Shown here: one piece after another, positions 10,110 to 20,883 of the stretch
Layout of the letters: the number at the start of each line of letters is the position of its first letter
Position numbering within the stretch: position 1 is the first letter of the stretch
Origin: Cymodocea nodosa
Lineage: Eukaryota > Streptophyta > Magnoliopsida > Alismatales > Cymodoceaceae
Reading direction: 5' to 3'
Length of the DNA stretch: 64,000 nt
Assembly: GCA_036874045.1 (NCBI GenBank)
Contig: CM072339.1
Coordinates: forward strand, 11,601,501-11,665,500
Translations under genes and position numbers: made by a program
Notes under the pieces: model-generated
Databases searched by the model: none
Seen by the model: the letters and a program-made list of their open reading frames with translations, nothing else
Told to the model about the DNA's origin: nothing

Positions 10110-11497
10110 AAAGCATAAGTTCTATTAGGACAGGTGAAAGTTGTTTTCTCTTAATCCTCTAATGCTATTGGAATTTGATTATAACCTGAATACCCATCTA
10201 GGAAATAAAAATATTCTTGCCCTGCTAATCTTTCCAACATTTGATCTATAAAAGGTAAGGGAAAATGATCTTTCCTAGTCACAGCATTCAACTTTCTATA
10301 GTCTATATATACTCTCCAACCTGATTCAATTCTAGTAGGTATCAAGTCTTGACTTTCATTCCTAATAACTGTTAATCCTGATTTCTTGGGAACTACATGG
10401 ATTGGGCTAACCCACGAGCTATCAAAAATCAGATAAATTATGTTATTATCTAACCATTTCACTATTTCCTTCCTGACTACTTCTTTAAGGTTTGAATTTA
10501 ATCTCCTCTTAGGAATTCTAACAGGTTTAGCATTCTCTTCTAAATATATGTGGTAACAACATAAAGTTGAACTTAACCCTTTTATATCAGTCATAGTCCA
10601 TCCTATTGCTTCTTTATAACTTTTTACTACCTCTTTTAATTTATCTATTTGATCCTCTTTTAAATCTGAAGCAATAATGATTGGATAGGTTCATTTCTCT
10701 TCCAAAAATATATAGTTTAATTCTAAATATTGCCCATCAGAAGCTAGAGCTCCTAATTGAACATCATCATTTTCTAAATTAATTTCTTCTAGATCTCCTT
10801 CTATATTCATGCTTTCACCTTCCTCTAAAGTTTCAGAATTGATTTGCTTATTTAATTCTTCATGAATCACATCATCTAACATATCTCCTTCATCCTCTAA
10901 AAAGTCTATGGTATGTAAGGACATTTCTAACTCCTCAAACCTTTTTGGTTTGAAAATATTTAATTGAGTATCCTCATTACTGTATGCTAACTTCATTACT
11001 CCAATTTTACAATTTATAACACCCCCTGATGTTGCTAAAAATGGCCTTCTTAAAATTAAAGATGTATCACTATTTTTATGCTTAATTTGTTGGGAATCAA
11101 AAATTACAATATCAATAGGATATATAAAGCTTTTGAATTTAATTAAGACATCCTCTATTTTTCCTCTAGGGTATCTTATACTTCTATCAGCTAATTGAAT
11201 AATCGTACTAGTAGGAGTTAAGCCTTCTAATCCTAAGGATGCAAATATATCACTTGGCATAACATTTGTACCTGCACCTAAGTCTATTAAGGTTCTTTCT
11301 AGAATGGTATTTCCTATGGTGCATGATATAATAGGGATTCCAAGATCAGATAACTTTTTAGGAATTTGTGGTAGAAATATGGAACTACTTTGCTCAGCTA
11401 AAAAGACCTTTCTAAGAACTTTTTGCTCTTTTTTCTTAGTACACCAATCCTTTAGAAATTTAGCACAAGGTGACATTTTCTGCAATAGATCTAACAA
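10106..11497 (-). pseudogene. Gypsy-2 protease and partial reverse transcriptase
   Basis: Protease has D in LIDLGAGTNVMP; the later LILRRPFLAT has R where the family has G. The RT part runs from MTDIKGLSSTLCC through IDYRKLNAVTRKDHFPLPFID to FLDGYSGYNQIPIALED and ends before FMDD. An in-frame TGA at 10,688-10,690 (a Trp codon in Gypsy-1) separates the two long open stretches, 10,691-11,497 and 10,151-10,594. About 24 bases are missing after YLELN relative to Gypsy-1. More RT fragments read on to 10,106. Confidence 0.88.
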
Positions 11498-12500
11498 AGG
11501 AATGTTAACTTATACTTTTTCAAAAATTTCTTTGATTTTTTCTTTTTTTCAGGTATTATTTGTTGTAATCCTTCAAGATAGGGTGCTAAAGATTGTGATT
11601 TAAAAGATTCTTTTTCTTTCGTTTGATTTGTTTGATCATTTTTAGCTTCATTAGCAGATTTAGATTGTTCTTTAGTGATTTCTAGATTTTCAGCTATTAC
11701 ATTTTCATTATCGTTTTGATTTTTACTCTTATCCACCTTCATATTATTTTCATTTTAAGTTCTTGGTGGTATATCAGTTCTAGATCTTAATGTTACAAAT
11801 ACATCTTCCAGATTTTCGTTACTCTCATGATGTTTTTGTATATCATTTTCATGATTATCATCTTCAATTGTTTTTAGTTTTAAAGTGCATTCTTTAAATT
11901 CTCTTGCATTAGTATTTTCTTTTTGCTGTATATTTTGCAAATTATGTAGATCTATAACATTATAATTTTCATTGTCCTGTTGCATAACTTGTATTTTCAT
12001 TGTATATTCATCCAATGCTTTTAGTTTTTTTTCCAGATCATCTAATCTCATTGCATTCAATTTTGGTCAATTTTCATTATGGTTTTTTCAGTTTCGTAAA
12101 TTATATCCATTTTAGGTTCTGAATATGCTTCCTTATAGTTTAATTGGTTGACTTCTTATTGCTGACACATAAAGTATTCTAGTTTGTCCAGGTTTTGCCC
12201 TATACTACGCTCCAGTCTATCATACATATCCCAAACTTCAATGTCTCTCAACATATTATACATTCTATACTAACCATCAATTGGATATACTATAGGATTC
12301 TCATACTCGGCTCTATTATACTAAGGATAATTGATTTGTTGTTCATGGGATCTAACCATCTGCAAATGTCTCAATTTCAAACAATCAGAAATGTCGTGTC
12401 CTTTAGAATTGCAGAATTCACATATGCTAGTTACAGGTTTCAGAAATCTTTGAGCATAAGCATATGCCATATTCTCAATCACAGAAGAAAACACACAACA
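11491..12500 (-). pseudogene. Gypsy-2 zinc knuckle and linker
   Basis: The linker is read in pieces (12,060-11,755 and 11,742-11,491), with the E/N/K-rich composition of Gypsy-1. The knuckle sequence SICEFCNSKGHDISDC is complete near 12,385-12,435, but stops break the frame around it. As in the other copies, no capsid domain lies between it and the primer site. Confidence 0.75.
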
Positions 12501-12561
12501 CTTTGGCTATTAAAACGAAACAGCTCTAACAGTTGCTTATAATAATTCAAATCAATTCAAT

Positions 12562-12579
12562 TCCCCAATAGCGGTGTCA
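12562..12579 (-). other. Primer binding site of Gypsy-2 (degenerate)
   Basis: Minus strand TGACACCGCTATTGGGGA, a decayed tRNA-Asp-type site. Two more primer-site-like units follow inside the LTR end (to about 12,660). Confidence 0.65.
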
Positions 12580-12586
12580 TAAAGCT

Positions 12587-14834
12587 TGTTTGAATTTTGC
12601 CAGCACAACACTAGAAAACTTGATTGGATCTCCAACAACGCACCAGAAAAACTTGGATTTGTTAACTTCTGTTTTTCCTTAGTTAATTTATCTTTATGCC
12701 TGTTCTTTTTCTTTTAGAAGTAAACAAACAACCTTTAATAGAAATTAGATATTAATTCCAATTTGTACTTTAATTGCAAGTGCACAGTGTCTATTGTATC
12801 AATGTGCAAGTACAGGTCGATCCTATAGGGAATTGCTTAAGAGTTGAGAACTGTCCGTTTGTTAACAATCAAATTTATATATTCAATAAGCTCTTCGTTG
12901 AGTTGCAGTTAACTCAACGGACAAAGTTTGTTAAGTTATGACTAACTCAACAGACTAACCTCATAAACTTAAGTTAACTCCATGAGCCTGTCTTTTCTTT
13001 TTAATATTGCTATTTACAAAGGAATTCGGCCAACCATTAGGCAGTTCCACATATTTTAAATAACATCAATTAAGCTCTTTAATGTTAGTAAACACTAGAT
13101 TTATCATTAAGCATACTAACATTCAGATAATTCAAATAGTAACCCTTAAAATCTTTAAGTCTTTTGAACGAACCAATTTTAGTAAACTGTAAAACTAAAA
13201 CAAATATAAATCAATCGCAACACTGACAAAGATAACATTAATCATGATACAACACACAAATACAAAATACAAACACAGATAAGTTGTTTTTGGTATTTTT
13301 GTTTTAATATGAATATGGAAATGGGCGAAAGGTGAAATGTAAAGTAATCTCAATCAACAGTAAATACTTCCGTCACTACATACGACGCGATTACACCACT
13401 GAAAATTTAACCATTTACAATTCTGTCTCCTCTCCCTATAGAATCGCGAGTCCAGAATTGCAAGATGATCTCCTCTTCAGTATACAGGCATCAACCCAAA
13501 GTCAAGGCTAAAAGCTTTATGATCTCCTGAAATATGAGTCGACACTTGGTGAAAATGGCTTCCCTTCCCGCGACGCAATCACTCCTCACAGTGGTTGTTA
13601 GGCACTGTGTTTGGATCGAAATCGACCCGACATCAAGAAAGTATCCTCACAGACCTCTGATGGTTGGTGATTATGGTGGTGGTAATGATGATTGGTATGG
13701 TACTTTAGAGAATTGCCGACATTGTCTGCAGAAAGCTCGGTACTCCTCCTCTGTACACACTAGCCATACCCATCGATCACACACACACACTTTACTTCTT
13801 TTTCTTCTTTTCTTTTATATTTCTTCAATGGTAGCTACTTTTGCTTGAATGGTCAGTTGGATTTCCTTCATTCATATCAACGACGATGATTTCTTCTCCC
13901 TTTGACGAGTGAATTCCTACGTGATATGTGAGATCGTGGTTTTTCCTTCCAACTGTCCTATTTCTGCAACCGCTACAATGGCATATTAGAAAATAAATAG
14001 TCCATGGAGTTAAAGACAACTCAACGGACTTACCTCGTTGATTTAACTATAAAACACATGCATAAATTTAACTATCTGATGCTCAGGTGCATTTCGGATA
14101 CTTATAAACTTAACTATCCGATGCCTAGATGCATTTCGGATAGTTACAAATAACTCACCGATATATAACTTAAGTAAATCTACCAAATCTAGACATGTGT
14201 CAACAACAGTTTAATAATAAAAGAAACATTTTGGAGAGTTACAAGTCTAACTATCCGATGCTCAGATGCATTTCGAATAGTTATAGATAACTCACTGAAA
14301 ATTCACTTAAGTCACTTTCCCAGAACATGACACATGTCCATAGCTATTTTATAAATAAAAAGAGATTTCGAAGAGTTACACATATAACTATCCGATGCCC
14401 AACTGCAATTTCGGATAGTTATAGATAACTCACCGAAAGTTCACTTAAGTCATGCATTATGGTTTCAACACGTGTACTTTAGGAAATAATAAAATATTCT
14501 TTCAAAACATAACTGTTTGGCAGTTTAAACATAACTATCTGATACATGTTCGATTTGTTAAACATAACTGTTCGAAATATGTTCGGTATGTTAAACATAA
14601 CTGTCTGAAATATCAAAAAATTCAAATACTTAAGAATTTCACAACCTGCAACTTACTGACAGTTCAAAAATGTACTAAATTGACGTTAATTCCCCAAAAT
14701 TAAGTAGATTCTTTAATTAAAGCATATAATAGTGCAATTATAACATAATGGCTTAATTCTCATATGATAAGCTAAATATTATGCAATTAACCATCATTTA
14801 ACTGTTAATAATATGTACTTTTTCATTCTAAATA
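12587..14834 (-). mobile_element. Gypsy-2 5' LTR
   Basis: Full-length LTR (2,248 bp) with the terminal CA mutated to TA at 14,833-14,834. It has a TATA box (13,812-13,819) and U3 repeat units at about 14,065-14,460, the first with an extra duplicated TAACTATCCGATG half. A CA dinucleotide run lies near 13,778-13,790. Confidence 0.86.
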
Positions 14835-15148
14835 GGTCTTCCCAATAGCAATATTTTACTCTTGAGAAAAATAATTTCTTATCTTGTCTATTCCAATCAT
14901 TAGGTGTTAAACCAGTAACTAAGTAATTAACTGTCTGCATACCAAGATATTGTGTTGATGGTCATTAATTATTCATCAGGAAAATTATCCTTAATTTCAA
15001 TATTTGATTTTTCTATTTGTAATCTTGATAAATGATCTGCTACTACATTCTCACAACCTTTTTTATCTTTAATTTCTAGATCAAATTCTTGGAATAATAA
15101 TATCCATTAGATCAATCTAGGCTTAGTCTCTTTTTTTGCTATTAGGTG
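14835..15148 (-). mobile_element. Gypsy-3 left fragment: RNase H end and integrase start
   Basis: Matches Gypsy-1 about 2,050-2,360. On the minus strand it gives the end of RNase H, the DHLSRL tail and the integrase leader (LMTINTI...). A stop replaces the codon before LMTINT. It lies between Gypsy-2 (inserted at 14,834/14,835) and Copia-2 (inserted at 15,148/15,149). Confidence 0.85.
15144..15148. repeat. Target site duplication of Copia-2, left copy
   Basis: AGGTG directly left of the LTR end TGTAGGATC; the partner is at 24,996-25,000. Removing Copia-2 and one copy restores the Gypsy RNase H sequence seen in Gypsy-1 near 2,360. Confidence 0.9.
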
Positions 15149-15625
15149 TGTAGGATCGTATGGCTACACAAGAGGGGGGGGTGAATTGTGTTTTTCAATA
15201 TTTTCTGAAATATAATTGAAACTTTAAAACTCAAAAACAAGTCCAGGCATTGTTTTCATAAAATCATTTTTATTCAAGGTTTCAATTACAATATAAAATT
15301 CAATTCTCCTCAGAAATTGTAGATGCAATTATAGCTCGATACCATGTATCATCTAAACAATTTCATAACTACAAACAGAGAAAACTAATTTGCGGAATTT
15401 AAAACATTTCTCCCTATTTGAGATCTTTCTTCTTCTTCTTTTTCTTCTTCAGCAGTTCTTCAGTGACGAATATCTTGTCTTTCTCTGCTTCACCGAATTT
15501 ACTTTCTTCTGATACTTTAAATCTTCAGTGACATAAATAATACCTATTTCTGCTTCACTGAATTTTCTTCCACCTGAGAGATTTTCCCCGAAGAGGTGTT
15601 TTTGATCCCTGAAAAATATTTTTCT
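15149..15625 (-). mobile_element. Copia-2 3' LTR, only the last 477 bp
   Basis: Matches the R/U5 end of the 5' LTR from its TGTAGGATCGTATGG border to a GAAAAATATTTTTC region, where it is fused to the extra ORF after PDVYSKMR. The purine tract and U3 are deleted. Confidence 0.85.
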
Positions 15626-16848
15626 CATTTTAGAATATACATCTGGAATTTTTGATAAAGACTGAATGTTCCATTCCTGTTGTCTTATCATGTCAAATCT
15701 GTTGGTAACAACAACACCTTCATTCTTTAATCCTAAAACTTCAAAAATTAACTCAAGAGACAATATAAACTCCTGTTTATTTATTTGAGTTTTCAGAAAA
15801 TTTCCATTCTTGTCCAGATTGCTATAAAAAGCTGCAATAAGCTCTGTGTATTGCTTCCATTTTGTTCCTACTGGCAAGAATTTAATGAGGCCTTGAAACT
15901 CAAACAGATCTCTTATTTCCATCAAATTTCTGAATTTTATTGGACGAGCATGTAGAATCTAACATGTAATCAGATTATTGTATGTCTACAATGCTTCTTC
16001 AGATCTAAAATGAATTGCATTACCTTGAATGTTTAATATTGTACACAAAGAAGGTGATACCTAAAGCCGTGATTCAGAGTTTAATTCATTTTCAAGAATC
16101 TCTTCTTCAAAATGAATGTCATGTTGTTCCTCTTCCAAAATATTATCTTGAAGCTGCCTAGGTAAGCTTGATTCTTCAGCTTCAACAGTGTTAGGAACAT
16201 TGTCAAAATGCTCAACATTCATCTGTTCAGTCTCTATAGAATGTTCAGAGTTCAATTTTTCCACAAATTCTACAGCCGGTGTATCTGTCTGTAATTGTTC
16301 ATTTTGTTCAATAGATAATTCCATTGATTCATGTTGTGAATTCTCAGACTCTCTTCTATAGATTCTGTAGAAGGCTGGTTAACTTTTAGCTCTTCTGGAG
16401 TCTTAACATTTTCAATATCTGCTACTCTAGACAATTCAGCCTATGAACTAGTTACTACTTCAACATTGTCAATTATATCTGCAATAACTTGTTCAATGTC
16501 AGGTGCCTGATGCTCTGATTTGTCAATTTCTGCATCATCAGGACTTGTACTAATAGAAAAACTTGAGCTCATATTTGACTTGTATTTCTTCTCAAGCTTT
16601 CTAGCAAGGGAAAATAAAGTCTCATTATCTTCATCAGTTTTAGTGTGTTCGGAACTGATGAGTTTATCAGATGCACAATAAGGTACAATGTCTAGACATA
16701 CATTGTCCTTTGGAAATAATTTTTCGTCTAATTTTCCTTTTTCAATAGACTTTGTTTCCTTAGACATAATTTTTCTGACTTTCCTTCTTCTATAACATTT
16801 TTGTTTCTCTTTTTCAAGTATTACTATTTTCTTTTCAAATTGCTCCAT
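15626..16848 (-). pseudogene. Copia-2 extra ORF, plant transposon-like protein
   Basis: Located between pol and 3' LTR. N-terminal part (16,848-16,441) begins MEQFEKKIVILEKEKQK, a basic coiled coil, followed by acidic Ser/Glu-rich sequence. The middle (16,324-16,061) is acidic and Glu-rich. The C-terminal part from 15,922 is the PF20167-like core: IRDLFEFQGLIKFLPVG, FYSNL, then SLELIFEVLGLKNEG, cut at PDVYSKMR. A frameshift lies between the first and second parts. The open frame continuing to 15,449 is translated LTR, not protein sequence. Function unknown. Confidence 0.7.
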
Positions 16849-16869
16849 AAAAGTTTTCTACTTTATTGA

Positions 16870-17760
16870 ACTCAATGTGATTAATTCAAGGAGAATAAAA
16901 GAATGTATCTCAAATAAACGTTTTCAAAAGTACTAATGTTGATTCAATAAATCAGTAGTCATATTGGTAGAAACTATATGCGATTCAAAGATATCTGTAA
17001 TTAATGAAACAACAATTTTTTTTTTTTTCTCAAAATAGTGAATATTGATAATTTTCTTTAAAAGTTAGTTTGAAAAGCTTGAATCATACAAGAGCTTTCT
17101 AATGTACTCGTGTAATGAGCTTTCAGTCAACAATCCCAGATCTGATCAGGACCTTAGGTTGCCAGATTTAAAGAATCCTTTTTCAGGACAACAATCCTTA
17201 CATACCTATCTGCTCAAGTACAAAAGTCTCGTGATCAAACTGATTAATAAACTCCCAAAGATTTTCACTTTGTAAGCACTTTTCATTTTAAGCATAGTAT
17301 ATATGTATTCCATTAATACAGATGCAATAAAACACAAATCTCATATAATTTTTACTTTTATGATTGTACTGAGAATATGAATCAGTTTCAATAAGCTTAT
17401 ACTTTTGATTAACAGTTTAAGATGAGTTACATATAACTTATTCTACAAGTTTAATCAATTAAGTCAAATTTATGCATGATCATATGCATTTTCCTTGATT
17501 CAAAGAAAACATTTAATCAAAATTTTAGAATGTCAGAAGTATTTAATGTTTTTCATTTACACTTCCACTTAAAATCGTAAAAACCATTAAAATTGATAAA
17601 CTACTTAAAATCAATAAGATACTACTATGATTTTACAATAAATACATAGTATCTTAAGCAGTAGTTTAGATATTACTTTAGATATTTATGATAAGTATAT
17701 AATATCTATGAGGTGAACAACATCATCAATAATATTTATCTTTTTATGTGGAGTTTAAGC
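16870..17760 (-). promoter_or_regulatory. Copia-2 promoter/intron-like segment (3' part deleted)
   Basis: Homologous to 62,990-63,973 of Copia-3. On the minus strand it has ATACATATATACT (17,293-17,307), then GATAG|GTATGTAAGG, with the intron start at 17,205. The intron end and the next start codon are missing through a deletion near 16,875. No gene in this stretch. Confidence 0.55.
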
Positions 17761-17763
17761 ATT

Positions 17764-20700
17764 TTACACATCACATAGCCTACAAATACCTAAATTTAAT
17801 CTAATGTTGCAGAATGTATTTTCGTCTAGAGGTTTTGTAAATATATCAGCTAATTGATTTTTACTAGACACAAATTCTAATTTAATTTTTCCTTTAATTA
17901 CGTTATCTCTTAGAAAATGATGTCTAACCTCTATATGCTTTGCTCTTGAATGTAATATAGGATTTTTGGAAAGATTTATTGCAGAACTACTGTCACAACA
18001 AATCTCAGTTGTATCATAAGAAAATCCAAAATCTTCTAAAGTTTGCCTTATCCATAGAATCTGAGTGCAACACAGTGTAGCAGCAACATATTCAGCTTTT
18101 GTAGTAGAAAGTGCAACACAGTTTTGCTTTTTACTAAACCATGACACCAAATTAGTTCCCAATAATTGACATGTGCCATTGGTACTCTTTCTATCAGAAT
18201 TAGATTCTGCATAATCAGCATCAGTATATCCTATAAGATCTATTGAACTATCCTTAGAATAATGCAGTCCGAAATTTTTAGTTCCTTGTATATATCTAAA
18301 TATTCTTTTAACTACAATTAAGTGTGATTCTTTAGGATTAGATTGAAATCTAGCACAAACATACACAGCAAACATAATATCAGGTCTACTAGTAGTCAAA
18401 TAAAGTAAAGAACCAATCATACTTCTGTATTTTCTTTGATCTATAGATTTTCCTATGTCATCAATATCTAACTTTAAAGTAGTACTCATAGGAGTTCCTT
18501 GAATCCTTGTATCATTAAAATTAAATTTCTTAAGCATTTCATCTGCATATTTTTCCAGATTTAAAAATATACCTTTATCCATTTGCTTAATTTGAAGTCC
18601 TAGAAAATATGAAAGTTCTCCAATCATACTCATTTCAAACTGATTAGTCATCTCTTCAGAGAATATTTCTATCAACTTATTAAAGGTTGCTCCAAAGATT
18701 ATATCATCTACGTATATTTGAACAACAATTTGATCTTTACCATCTCTCTTAATAAATTGAGTATGATCTACTTTTCCCGTGATATAGCCTTTTTCTATTA
18801 AAAAAGTAGACAATCTTTCATACCATGATCTAGGTACTTGCTTCAAACCATATAAGGCTTTCTTCAATTTATACACAAAGTCAGGATTTTTAATATCTTC
18901 AAATCTAGGTGGTTGTTTTACATAGACTTCTTCATTAATTAAACCATTTAGAAATTCACTCTTTACATCCATTTGATATAATTTAAAATCCATATAACAA
19001 GCATAGGCTAATAATATTCTAATACTTTCTAACCAAGCCATAGGAGCAATTGTTTTATCATAATCTAATCCTTTTTCCCGTGTATACCCTTGTGCAACTA
19101 ATCTAGCTTTATTCCTTATAATTTGACCTGTTTTGTTAGTTTTGTTTCTAAAGATCCACTTTGTACCTATTATGGACTGATTTTCTGGTGGAGAGACTAA
19201 TTCCCATACATCATTTCTAATGAATTGATTTAGTTCTTCTTGCATTGCCACTATCCAATTTTCATCAGATAATGCTTCTTGTATATTCCTTGGTTCCACC
19301 ATAGAAACAAACATACACATACTATTTAAATTTAGTGAAGCTCTAGTTTTAACTCCCTCATTAATATCACCAATGACTTGAGTAATGGGATGTGATGAAT
19401 AATAATGCCAATTTCTCTGATTTTCCTCAATATTCTCATTAACATCTGAAAGTCCATCACTTTCATCATTAGTTTGATCATTTAAATTCATATTTTTGAT
19501 TTTCTCAGATAAATCATCAATCTCTCTATTGATCTCTAACTCATTTGGAAAATTGATCATATCATCATTATCAGCTTTAGATTGAGATTCTCTAAGAGAA
19601 TTTTCATTGAAGCTTACATGGAGGGTTTCTTCAATAGTCTTAGAAGTCTTATTATATACTCTATAGGCTTTACTTCTAGTAGAATAACCTACAAAAATTC
19701 CTTCATTCGATTTGGCTTGAAATTTATCCCTTTTATCCTTAGTATTAAGAATAAAACACTTGCAGCCAAATGGTTTCATATAGGAAATTTTTGGAATCCT
19801 ATTAAACATAATTTCAGAAGGAGTTTTATTAACATGAGGTCTTAAATAACTTCTGTTAATAACATAACAAGCTGTATTTACTGCTTCAGCCCAAAGAATT
19901 TGAGGTAACTTATGCTCATTCAACATAGTTTTGGCCATTTCTTGAAGTGATCTATTCTTTCTCTCAACAACAACATTTTGACACAGTGCTCTTGGAAAAG
20001 AAAATCTGTGATCAATGCCATGCTCATTACAATAATTATCCATTTGATCATTATCAAATTCAGTTCCATGATCACTCCTAAGTTTTTGAATAGAGACACC
20101 CTGCTCATTTTGAACAAAATTGCAAAACATTTTAAACTTTTCAAAAACTTCTGTCTTAGATGCTAGAAAATATACCCAAGTGTATCTTGAGAAGTCATCT
20201 ACTAAAACAAATACATATCGTTTACCACCAAGACTCATGATTCTTGTTGGTCCAAATAGATCCATATGTATAAGTTCTAAGACTCTCTTGCTTAAAATAT
20301 CAGTTTTGGATTTAAAAGAGTTTTTATGAAGTTTACCTAACTCACATGCATCACACATAAAGTCCTTTGAGTATTTAATCTTTGGTAAACCTCTCACTAA
20401 ATGTTTTTTTGATAGTTTATGTAACAGTTTCATATTTATATGCCCAATCCTTCTATGCCACAGATATGCATCACTAGTTTCAGCTAGCAAACATGAATTT
20501 AAATCAATTACACTAGAAGGTAAAGATAAAATACATACAGAACCTTTTCTTTTAGCAATAAACTTAATTTCATCTATATTTTTATCAATTATTTTGCATA
20601 CATTATCTTCAAACACTACATAATATCCATTTTCAATTAGTTTTATGACACTCAGCAAATTAAATCCTAGGTTTTCTACATATAGTACATTCGAAATAAC

Positions 20701-20883
20701 ACAAGTTGGAGGTATTTGAACATTCCTCATACCTATGATTTTATCTTTGCTTTTGTTTCCAAATGTTACACTTCCTTTCATGGTATTTGTAAAATTTTGT
20801 AGTAGACTTTTCTGTCTGGTCATGTGACTTGACATTCCACTGTCCAAGATCCATTTTGATGTTGTTTCCTCCTGCAACACAAA
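17764..20883 (-). CDS. Copia-2 pol polyprotein (protease, integrase, RT, RNase H)
   Basis: A 1,038-residue open frame in Ty1/copia order. Protease active site D13 (ILDSG; the usual A after it is M). Integrase zinc finger H142, H147, C176, C179; catalytic D207 (HMDLFGP), D270 (RSDHGTEF), E306 (VVERKNR). Reverse transcriptase D638 (QMDVKS) and YVDD at 723-726. RNase H D887 (GYTDADY), E930 and D963, ending ADIFTKPLDE...ICRLCDV. All main catalytic residues are kept, but likely damage is visible: KTIAPMAW for the usual ETFAPVAR, CQNVVVE for QNGVVE. The first Met is simply the first in frame; the frame opens right after the gag stop (20,884-20,886). Confidence 0.93.
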   Translation of the reverse strand, partial: FVLQEETTSKWILDSGMSSHMTRQKSLLQNFTNTMKGSVTFGNKSKDKIIGMRNVQIPPTCVISNVLYVENLGFNLLSVIKLIENGYYVVFEDNVCKIIDKNIDEIKFIAKRKGSVCILSLPSSVIDLNSCLLAETSDAYLWHRRIGHINMKLLHKLSKKHLVRGLPKIKYSKDFMCDACELGKLHKNSFKSKTDILSKRVLELIHMDLFGPTRIMSLGGKRYVFVLVDDFSRYTWVYFLASKTEVFEKFKMFCNFVQNEQGVSIQKLRSDHGTEFDNDQMDNYCNEHGIDHRFSFPRALCQNVVVERKNRSLQEMAKTMLNEHKLPQILWAEAVNTACYVINRSYLRPHVNKTPSEIMFNRIPKISYMKPFGCKCFILNTKDKRDKFQAKSNEGIFVGYSTRSKAYRVYNKTSKTIEETLHVSFNENSLRESQSKADNDDMINFPNELEINREIDDLSEKIKNMNLNDQTNDESDGLSDVNENIEENQRNWHYYSSHPITQVIGDINEGVKTRASLNLNSMCMFVSMVEPRNIQEALSDENWIVAMQEELNQFIRNDVWELVSPPENQSIIGTKWIFRNKTNKTGQIIRNKARLVAQGYTREKGLDYDKTIAPMAWLESIRILLAYACYMDFKLYQMDVKSEFLNGLINEEVYVKQPPRFEDIKNPDFVYKLKKALYGLKQVPRSWYERLSTFLIEKGYITGKVDHTQFIKRDGKDQIVVQIYVDDIIFGATFNKLIEIFSEEMTNQFEMSMIGELSYFLGLQIKQMDKGIFLNLEKYADEMLKKFNFNDTRIQGTPMSTTLKLDIDDIGKSIDQRKYRSMIGSLLYLTTSRPDIMFAVYVCARFQSNPKESHLIVVKRIFRYIQGTKNFGLHYSKDSSIDLIGYTDADYAESNSDRKSTNGTCQLLGTNLVSWFSKKQNCVALSTTKAEYVAATLCCTQILWIRQTLEDFGFSYDTTEICCDSSSAINLSKNPILHSRAKHIEVRHHFLRDNVIKGKIKLEFVSSKNQLADIFTKPLDENTFCNIRLNLGICRLCDV

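Larger units (their letters stand above)
10106..14834 (-). mobile_element. Gypsy-2, truncated Athila-like element
   Basis: Same family as Gypsy-1. It retains 5' LTR, primer site, zinc knuckle, linker, protease and the first half of RT; the rest was lost at the joint with Copia-1. Its LTR start (14,834) is followed by Gypsy-3 pol sequence matching Gypsy-1 near 2,050, so it inserted into Gypsy-3. Confidence 0.88.

Noticed and set aside
13825..14019. Small sense frame in LTRs containing MNEGNP, repeated at 45,462-45,665
   Set aside because: It lies upstream of the LTR TATA box, the Met is lost in Gypsy-1, and lengths differ between copies; probably U3 sequence.
15449..15625. C-terminal 60 residues of the frame 15,449-15,925
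   Set aside because: This part is translated LTR sequence fused by deletion to the extra ORF; the same bases are non-coding in the other LTRs.
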